Below, one piece after another: positions 57,493 through 64,000 of a DNA stretch of 64,000 nt. The stretch spans positions 20,951,021-21,015,020 of the forward strand of contig CM030718.1 in NCBI GenBank assembly GCA_017979445.1, given 5' to 3'. The number at the start of each line of letters is the position of its first letter. Position 1 is the stretch's first letter. The translations under genes were made by a program, and so were the position numbers. Source of the DNA: Akebia trifoliata (taxonomy: Eukaryota; Streptophyta; Magnoliopsida; Ranunculales; Lardizabalaceae). The notes under the pieces are model-generated. The model saw only the letters and a list, made by a program, of their open reading frames with translations. It was not told where the DNA came from and made no database searches.

Positions 57493-58889
57493 CTCTTCCA
57501 AAATACATGATAATGTTGAAGTGATAAATAAATGACTAAAAACAGTAAAATAAAAAGTAATAAATTTTAATTTTTTTGGAATAGTTTGAATAGTAATTAT
57601 ATAATGATAGTTATTTTTTGTTTAACGATGTGGTCAAGACTAAGAATAAATGGACATGGAGAAAATATAATACGATGACCTTAAAGACTTATAATTCAAG
57701 GTCATTGTACTAATTGGAAAAGAAGAAAAGGAAAGATAAAATGTGAGGACAAGGACGAGACTCCACCACAAGAAGAGAGAAGAAAAGAACTCCCACGTGA
57801 GGGAGAAGGTGAATAAAATCAATTCTCCTATTTAGTGTTAAAACTGTCCCCCATGACTTGGTTATCCGCTTTGATACTATGTAGAAGTCCATGGGCCTAA
57901 CTTATCGTCACAAAATCGACTTGTAAAATGAGAATTTCCCTATATTTATATATAGCCCAAGATCTTGATACCCAGGTGATGTGAAACTATCGCTCACAAA
58001 ACACACATAAGGATTGATTTTATTTATACCATTTGCAATAATCATTTGAAATACTTTGAACGTTTAAAAATTAAAATAAAAAAGATTAAGGAGAAGTAAA
58101 TGGTGTTTGCCGGCTTACCTATAAGAAAATAAAAATAAAAAGGATGTACTCAAAATTTCTCAATCCGATGAGGATCAAATTGGATTGAAAATCGATCTAA
58201 TAAGAATCGGATTATTCTTTTATCTAATCTCAATATTAGAATCCAAATTCGACCCAATAACAATTTGATTGAGTTTGGCGTGGATCAAATTCAATTTCAA
58301 TCATATATTTTAAACAAAATATATAGTATAGTGTACATATCACATTTTATTGGATTAGGACATAGTTGTTCCAGAACCGATCCTAAAGGTTATCAAATCT
58401 GATCCTTTTTGGATTGGATCATTATCAGAAACCAAATGCTCGATCTAGATCCGAAGTTATTATATCCGAATGATTCGGAATTTGACTCTGAACCTGTGTT
58501 GTCAGGTTTGTCAAAATAGTGTCAAATTGCGAACCGGTACAAACCAAATCAATTCAAGGTTTGATTCGTAGTGGATTTGTCAAAAACAACGAACCTAACG
58601 AACCCCCCTTTGCTTTGGTGAATTTTAGAGATGCCCCCATAGTTTGGTCATACTAGAAATAACCCTTATTTGGAAAATCCCAATATTTGGTCAATATAAA
58701 AGATAAGACTAATGATAAATTGACTCGAAAAAAGTCACCCGAAATTCACTCACTTGCCGGCATATGCACAGAATCATAGATCTTTTTCCTTGTGTATCCA
58801 AAAGAAAAAGATTTATGGTTCTTGCACATGCCACATCAAACTAGTGAATTTCGAGTGATTTTTTTCAAATCAGTTTATTGTTACGACTC
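57493..58889. other. intergenic, no gene
   Basis: AT-rich. The stretch 57830-58015 (tttgatactatgtagaagtc, cctatatttatatatagccc) looks like part of an old dispersed repeat. 58150-58500 is rich in gatccgat-like words. No gene motif. Confidence 0.5.
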
Positions 58890-59989
58890 TAAGGTGGTGT
58901 TTGTTTGCGCTATTTTTCAGTGCTTATTGCTGAAAAAAATTAAATTCAGCACTTTTGTCAAAATAGCGCGTTTGTTTACTTGTGCTTATTGCTGAAAATA
59001 AGTGAAAAAAATTCAGCACTATTTTGATGCTGAAAAAAAGTGCTGAAGCGGTAAGCACTTCGCTTTTTTCAACACGGACAAGTATGCCCTTTGTTTTTTT
59101 GAGCATGAACAAGTATGCCCTTATTCTTAAAAGGATATTACCTCTTATATCCCATTGATAAGTATATAAACACCCCACAAATTAATAAACCCACACCATA
59201 GCTAAATTATTTTGTCTTGTATGGGTTAAAAGTTTTGGAATGAGTTGATTTTTGGTGAGGATGATCTCTACAATGAGGAGATCATCCTCACAAAAAATCA
59301 GCACATCTTGAAACTTCTAACCCTATCAAAACAAGTTCAAGAACCGTAAATTATCCCTTTTTTTTTTGAAAACTATTTTTAACGAGTTAGAAGTTTCAAA
59401 ATAGACTGATTTTTGGTGATGATGATCTCTAGACCATATAGACCATCCTCACTAAAAATTTGCTCATTCCAAAAACTTTAACCCATATAAAACAAAACAA
59501 AAAATGGCTATAGTGTAGGATGTCCTTATTAATTCATAGGGTGCTTTTATAATTACACATCCTTCATTTCCATCGAAAATTATTCATCCAAAATTAAGTT
59601 CTTTTAAAGTTGATTTCAAATTTTGGTGACTTGTATGACATTATTATTTTTAATTTGAAATTTGTGGGTTTTTATAAATAGAAATTATTATTTATAAATT
59701 GAAGATTATTTGAGTATTATTTATTATTTAACAATAAATTGTATTTTAATTTTATAAAAAATAATATAATTATTGTGTTTGATAATAAATAAGTATTTGA
59801 AACATGTAAACAATGTATAATATGATTGTAAGGGTAACAAAGACAATTTATCAGTTTCAGCAATGTGTAACAAACATGATTCAACATCTAAACAAACAAC
59901 TTTTTCAGCACTTAAATTCAGCGCTTATAAGTTTCAGCGCTTAATGCTATTCAGCACTTATTTTTTTCAGTTTAACAAACAGCACCTAA
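58890..59989. mobile_element. hAT-like non-autonomous element with subterminal CAGCAC repeats
   Basis: The left end TAAGGTGGTGTTTGTTT is matched by the right end aacaaacagcacctaa. Both sides carry many copies of ttcagcac/gtgctgaa within about 150 bp of the ends, a typical hAT subterminal pattern. No clear 8-bp duplication could be read. A foldback element (59199-59512) sits inside. No transposase. Confidence 0.7.
59199..59512. mobile_element. foldback MITE nested in the hAT-like element
   Basis: Inverted arms: ccatagctaaattattttgt at the left against the reverse complement at about 59480-59512. Between them lie two more copies of the word ttttggtgaggatgatctc and its inverse. Same family as 62632-62968. 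Confidence 0.7.
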
Positions 59990-60598
59990 AGATACTCCTT
60001 TGTTTTCAAACTAATGATACATCCCTTGACCTGAGTTTTCTTTTATGAGATTAACATAAATGACTTATATATCTTCTACGAACCGGGTTCAGTCAAGAGT
60101 GGACAACCACGAAATCAAATTTGAATCGAGCGAACCAACGAACTAGGTAAGTAACATAGGTATGAACCCATACATTTTCAACCCTACCATCCAAATACCA
60201 TTTTTGTAAACCTGGCGAGCATATAATATGAGGTGTTGGAAGGATAGCGGTCACTTACACTTTTCTTCTTAAAAACAAAAAATTCAAAACCAAACTTAGA
60301 CCTCATCTCCACATACTTAAAGGCGAAAGCAACCTTCCAAATTTTCGTTGAAATTTCCACATTGACACACGTCACCTTCACTCAACACTTCTTGTTGAAA
60401 CCGACATTTTAAATACCATTAAATCATATTCAAAGCTTTTACTCCTCTCATTACATCTGTTGATCATCTTTTAAAATAAAGTAGGTGATATTTGTTGCAT
60501 CAATGGAGTAGCTTTGGTTTTTTTTTTTGTTGTTAGACAACTTCACAAGATCTACTTTGATAACAAATATGTTGACCATTGGAAACAAAAATCACAAC
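59990..60598. other. upstream region of the ENTH gene
   Basis: AT-rich region holding the presumed promoter and 5' leader. No confident TATA box or start site can be chosen among the many AT-rich words. Frames such as 60184-60381 lack motifs. Confidence 0.5.
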
Positions 60599-62031
60599 AT
60601 GGGTTCCACTCCTTTCTTCCATGAATTCAAGAAACAAGCTTCTTTTTTCCTAAAAGAGAAGATCAAGACTGCTAGATTGGCACTAACCGACGTTACGCCC
60701 GCAGAAATGTAAGTCTATTTGTTTAATTTTCTTTTCTGTAAGTGTTTGATCATGAAGTTGGCCTTTTAGTTTGGTATTTTGATCTGGGTTTTTTGCAAAT
60801 TGTGTTTTTAAGTATGACAGAAGAAGCTACAAATGGAAATCCATGGGCACCAGACACACGAACCATGGGTCTGATATCGCGGGCTGCGTTCGAAGTCGAT
60901 GATTATTGGAGAATTGTGGAGATTCTACATAAGAGGTTAGTGGGGTGCAGACTAATCTGATTGATCTTTCTTAATTTTGGATTTTCAGTATAACTTTAGC
61001 TTTTCTAATATTTTTCTCCTATGATGCAGGTTGCAAAGATTTGATAGAAAAAATTGGAGAATCTCATACAAGGCTCTGATTTTATTGGATCATCTTCTGA
61101 CTCATGGACCGGAGAGTGTTGCGGAGGAGTTTCAAAGCGATCGAGATGTAATTCGAAAGATGGAGAGCTTCCAATTTATTGATGAGAAAGGGTAAGTCTT
61201 CTAAATTTTTTTGTTTTTTGTTTTTTTTTTATACTACTTAGAGCAACTCCAACGCAATTAGGCATATCTGTGAGGCATCTTTACTAAGCTCTTTATTTTG
61301 GAGTGTCCTTTTGCCTATTCAAGAGGTCTTCACTCTAACCGTACTAGCAAAAATCACTCTCCCCAAATTCAGCTGCTGTAAGATATGTCACAATTGCCAT
61401 CGTTTTTTACCTCCAAAAGGTAGAGAGTGAAACCCACTCTCTTCTTTCGCCTCTCATATTTTCTCTCTCCAAAAAATAACAACAATTGAGAGAGGACACA
61501 GAGTGAGAGTCGGAGTGCGTTGGAGTTGCTCTTAAATCTTTGGCTGTAACAAGATGTATAAATCTTATATGTAGATTCAATTGGGGACTTAATGTGAGAA
61601 AGAAATCCGAGAGGGTATTGATGTTGCTAGAAAAAGGACCGCTTCTCAAAGAAGAGAGGGACCGAGCTCGTAAGCTAACTCGTGGGATCAAAGGGTTTGG
61701 CAGTTTCAGCCAACCGTCCTCAAATGTAGACGGAAGTTTCCTAGAATCGTCTATCGGAACGTTTGGGAGGTGTAATTCGAACTATGACCATTACGAGGAG
61801 CCAGCACAACATCGATTCTCATCCTTGGAGGGAGATAATATAACACAACAAAATCATGGGGTTTGCAATCCGGTACTCGACAAGCCAATTGAACCTCGAA
61901 CAAGTTTTAAGGAAAACGTCGCCCCTACAAAGGAGCTCGTCTCAGGAGATCTTCATGAATGGGAAATTTGCATGAGAGAAGCAAATCCCCTCTTGGGTTG
62001 TCAGAAAGTTGAATCAAGATTGAATACTTGA
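60599..62031 (+). CDS. ENTH-domain (epsin-like) protein, four exons
   Basis: Exons 60599-60708, 60813-60935, 61030-61191 and 61575-62031 join in frame to 283 codons plus TGA. All introns are GT-AG. The start was chosen at ATG 60599 (MGSTPFFHEFKKQASFFLKE), which fits the short N-terminus of plant ENTH/VHS proteins; an in-frame ATG at 60569 would add ten residues. Residues about 10-150 form the ENTH domain: TARLALTDVTPAE, TEEATNGNPWAPDT, ISRAAFEVDDYWRIVEILHK, NWRISYKALILLDHLLTHGP, SVAEEFQSD, FNWGLNVRKKSERVLMLLEK. ENTH domains bind phosphoinositides and help form clathrin-coated vesicles. The roughly 130-residue C-terminus is Ser/Asn-rich, with no DPF or NPF clathrin-adaptor motifs seen, so this is a short epsin relative, not a full epsin. 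It looks intact. Intron 3 contains a MITE. Confidence 0.9.
61241..61531. mobile_element. Tourist-like MITE in ENTH intron 3
   Basis: Inverted ends GAGCAACTCCAACGCA / tgcgttggagttgctc, flanked by a TTA duplication (61238-61240 and 61532-61534), as for PIF/Harbinger-derived MITEs. 291 bp, about three quarters of the intron. Confidence 0.88.
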
Positions 62032-62631
62032 TCGAAGAAGATCACCCGTTCGATAATCATGAGCATCAGACTACTACATCCCTCCTTTCTACTAGAGATG
62101 AAATCTTGGAAGGATGTTGAAGAATCAGAGTTTGAAGAATCATGTTTTTGACAATTGAGATTGTTGTTGTTGAGTTGGGTTGTTAAAGTTGCATTCTTAT
62201 AAGAGAATGAATAGCTACCTTGTACTAAAGTATGTGTGAAATGCTGAGTTGATATCATGAATTAATAATGATTTCATGTCATAACTTGTATAACTTCAAG
62301 CTTTTTAACTTAAACAGATCTCCATTGTGCAGAGATTCTGTGTTGAACAATAGAAAATCATCCTCAAATAATAGCTTGCTTTTGGTCATTAGAAACTCAC
62401 ATACCCATGATGGGAAAAAAAAAAAAAAAGATGAAAAGGAAAGAACTGGTCAATGAGGTATTGTAAATCAAGCCATGCATCCCACCAATCAAGCTCAACG
62501 CTGAGCTTGCTAAGGCCTACCCGAAAGGTCGGGGTGGAGCACCAGACCATATGTTCTCAAGGGTGTTCTATAATTTTACAATTTTTATGTAAAGTCCTAA
62601 TTCATTAGGAATATATATAAGGGGAGTTGTT
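62032..62631 (+). other. 3' flank of the ENTH gene
   Basis: 3' untranslated region followed by spacer. AATAAT-like words near 62265 are candidate poly(A) signals, but none is decisive. A poly-A tract lies at about 62416-62430. The frames on either strand have no motif. Confidence 0.5.
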
Positions 62632-62968
62632 GGGGTGCCAACATTTTGGCCGACACATTTTGTCCTACATGGGTTAGAAGTTTCGGAATGGACTGATTTT
62701 TTGTGAAGATGGCTTGTATAATGAGGAGATCATCCTTGCCAAAAATCAGTCCATTCCGAAATTGCTAACCCTGTCAAAAGTGACTTACAAGAAATGGATG
62801 GTCCATGATTCTTACATTCGTAAACATGGCATTATAAGTTTTGGAATGGACTGATTTTTGGTGAGGATAATCTCCTCATCAAAAAGATCATCTTCACCAA
62901 AAATCAGCCCATTCCAAAACTTCTAGCCCATGTAAGACAAAACATGTTGACAAAATAGTTGGCACCCT
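62632..62968. mobile_element. foldback MITE, about 337 bp
   Basis: Ends GGGGTGCCAAC / GTTGGCACCC. Long inverted arms include cctacatgggttagaagttt against its inverse at about 62915-62940. Four alternating copies of ttttggtgaggat/atcatcc words make a compound hairpin. The duplication is unclear because both flanks are tata-rich. Confidence 0.8.
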
Positions 62969-63647
62969 GAGCGATACCCATATATATGTAACCTTTCTAC
63001 GGGAGAAATATTGTAATTTTCTTCTTGACCTTTGAGCATAGTGGAATCAGTGCAGCTCTGTGGGTGTTTCCTGTTTTAGAATTTTCCCTGTATATCTTTT
63101 TTGTTTGTTCTCTTCAATTTTTGGCATCCCAAGTTGAAGGTAGGAGTTTTTTCCAACAAGAACCACCACCAAAGAGAGGGATTTAAAATTTTCTTTAGAA
63201 AAGAAGTGCCAAATAGCAGGCTTAAGAGGTGAAAGAAATCTTATCTGAAGGGCAAAGAATAGGCCCATGCAATTCATTATAAAAATTCACAGTCCAACAT
63301 TTTTTTTTCCGCTTCAGCAGGCCAAACATACCATCCACCTGCACGTGACTGCAGTTAAATAGACCATTTTATGTGGAGGGGTACATTCCAATATTTGAAT
63401 CAATGTTCTACATGAAGATGCTAGCTAGCTTAGTTGGTAAAGTCTTCGGGTGATTCAATTCACGGCAACACTGAGTCACTGATCTCACTAAAAACAGGCT
63501 TCCCGAACAAAAAATGTGCTACAGCAGTGGAGAAGATCATCCATAAAAGTGGGCTGATTGATGAGAACTGTAAAAGGCGCCGCAGTATCTTGTAAAAGCA
63601 TGTGTTGAAGGCTGATGGTGCTCGGCAATATTTCTTTATGGGAAAAT
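62969..63647 (-). other. ALG10 3' flank
   Basis: Downstream of the ALG10 stop on the minus strand; probably its 3' untranslated region in part. The reading frames here have no motif. A possible tRNA-like pair of boxes lies at 63425-63455. Confidence 0.5.
63425..63455 (+). other. possible tRNA-like A and B boxes (SINE relic?)
   Basis: tagcttagttgg fits the RNA polymerase III A box consensus and gattcaattc resembles the B box, but the spacing is short and no SINE body or tail follows. Could be chance. Confidence 0.25.
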
Positions 63648-63907
63648 CTACCATATAAATCTTTGAGTCCCAGGTTCATGGTTCCAATGGAAAGGGCGGA
63701 ATAAGAACATCATCATTGTGAAGATGTTGACTGCTATATAAATGATACCCATGAAAAGCCAACTTATATTATCGTTAGTTTGTGAATGAAGAACCAAGAA
63801 GTAGAACGGGATAGTATAATATCTGAACTCGATCAGTGGTGCCGGGACGAGAACTGCTGCACAAGCCAGCAAAAATACCAACACCCAGATTTTCTTTTGA
63901 ACTTTCC
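63648..63907 (-). CDS. ALG10: ALG10 alpha-1,2-glucosyltransferase, last exon (gene runs off the window)
   Basis: Minus strand. A 3' splice site (tttgacag, AG at 63909-63908) is followed by an exon ending at TAG 63650-63648. The encoded C-terminus has a hydrophobic segment (VLVFLLACAAVLVPAPL), then the family words LIEFRYYTIPFYFLVLHS. A second membrane segment (WLFMGIIYIAVNIFTMMMF) follows, and the end is LFRPFHWNHEPGTQRFIW. These are the conserved end of the DIE2/ALG10 family, which adds the third, terminal alpha-1,2 glucose to the dolichol-linked oligosaccharide in the ER before transfer to protein. The rest of the gene, with the active-site part, lies beyond position 64000. The exon looks intact. 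An in-frame ATG at 63914 is within the intron and is not the start. Confidence 0.9.
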
Positions 63908-64000
63908 CTGTCAAAGATTAGTAAAAGAAAAAAAACAATCTCTTCAATGGAGTCAACGCAACTATGTAATTGACTAGATGAGTAAGGGGTTGTGATTTAC
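63908..64000 (-). other. ALG10 intron (partial)
   Basis: T-rich on the minus strand before the acceptor (ttttttttcttttactaat), consistent with a polypyrimidine tract and branch site. No coding evidence. Confidence 0.7.

Noticed and set aside
58882..59997. 8-bp duplication for the hAT-like element (tacgactc / agatactc)
   Set aside because: Only the last four bases agree.
63425..63455. A tRNA gene
   Set aside because: Only A and B box-like words; no cloverleaf arms could be formed.

Overview
This is an AT-rich stretch of a flowering-plant nuclear genome, probably a eudicot although the species cannot be told. It is dominated by nested, decayed LTR retrotransposons. Only the last 3.5 kb holds host genes with intact reading frames: a four-exon ENTH-domain (epsin-like) gene at 60599-62031 (+), and the last exon of ALG10, the alpha-1,2-glucosyltransferase of the ER N-glycan pathway, at 63648-63907 (-). 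The plant assignment rests on GT-AG introns, the retroelement types (Ty1/copia with an initiator-Met primer site, Tat/Ogre-like Ty3/gypsy, a RICESLEEPER-type hAT), plant mobile domains and many MITEs.

Layout. 1-3654: a Ty1/copia element on the minus strand that keeps LTRs, primer site, gag, protease and integrase but has lost reverse transcriptase and RNase H; an inverted LTR piece is fused to its left end. 3655-9964: intergenic DNA with a 469-bp hAT MITE (perfect 8-bp target-site duplication, TSD) and a broken hAT transposase gene. 9965-48717: one large Tat/Ogre-like gypsy element on the minus strand (called D), cut into pieces by later insertions. D runs from a 5' LTR (46616-48717) through a primer site, leader, an extra ORF1, an 11-unit tandem repeat, gag, protease, reverse transcriptase and RNase H to a truncated integrase. 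Inserted in it are a solo LTR (40433-42135, TSD ATTGT), a second solo LTR of another family (38207-40327, TSD GGGTC), and a 21.7-kb block (14850-36541). That block is a plus-strand, gag-only element (TR-GAG type) whose 5' LTR was itself hit by a minus-strand relative that has lost even gag (LARD type, 16561-27181). 48718-54300: the 3' part of an older plus-strand element (called E) with an antisense plant-mobile-domain ORF and an LTR split by a third solo LTR (52493-54134, TSD CAACC). 54300-60598: intergenic DNA with several MITEs, one nested in another. 60599-64000: the two host genes and two more MITEs.

How the parts relate. The gag-only element, the gagless element and D share a roughly 780-bp leader and the same primer site. 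The two non-autonomous copies also keep a fossil of the pol segment just upstream of reverse transcriptase. They therefore look like derivatives of a D-like element that would have been mobilised by proteins supplied in trans.

The most unusual signal is a tandem array of about 77-bp units, present in both non-autonomous copies. Each unit encodes two short hairpins whose stems change in a compensatory way while their 10-nt loops stay similar. The opposite orientation of the two copies also creates multi-kilobase inverted repeats, including head-to-head LTRs meeting at about 16563. Identity and boundary statements come from reading the sequence by eye; no alignment or database search was run.
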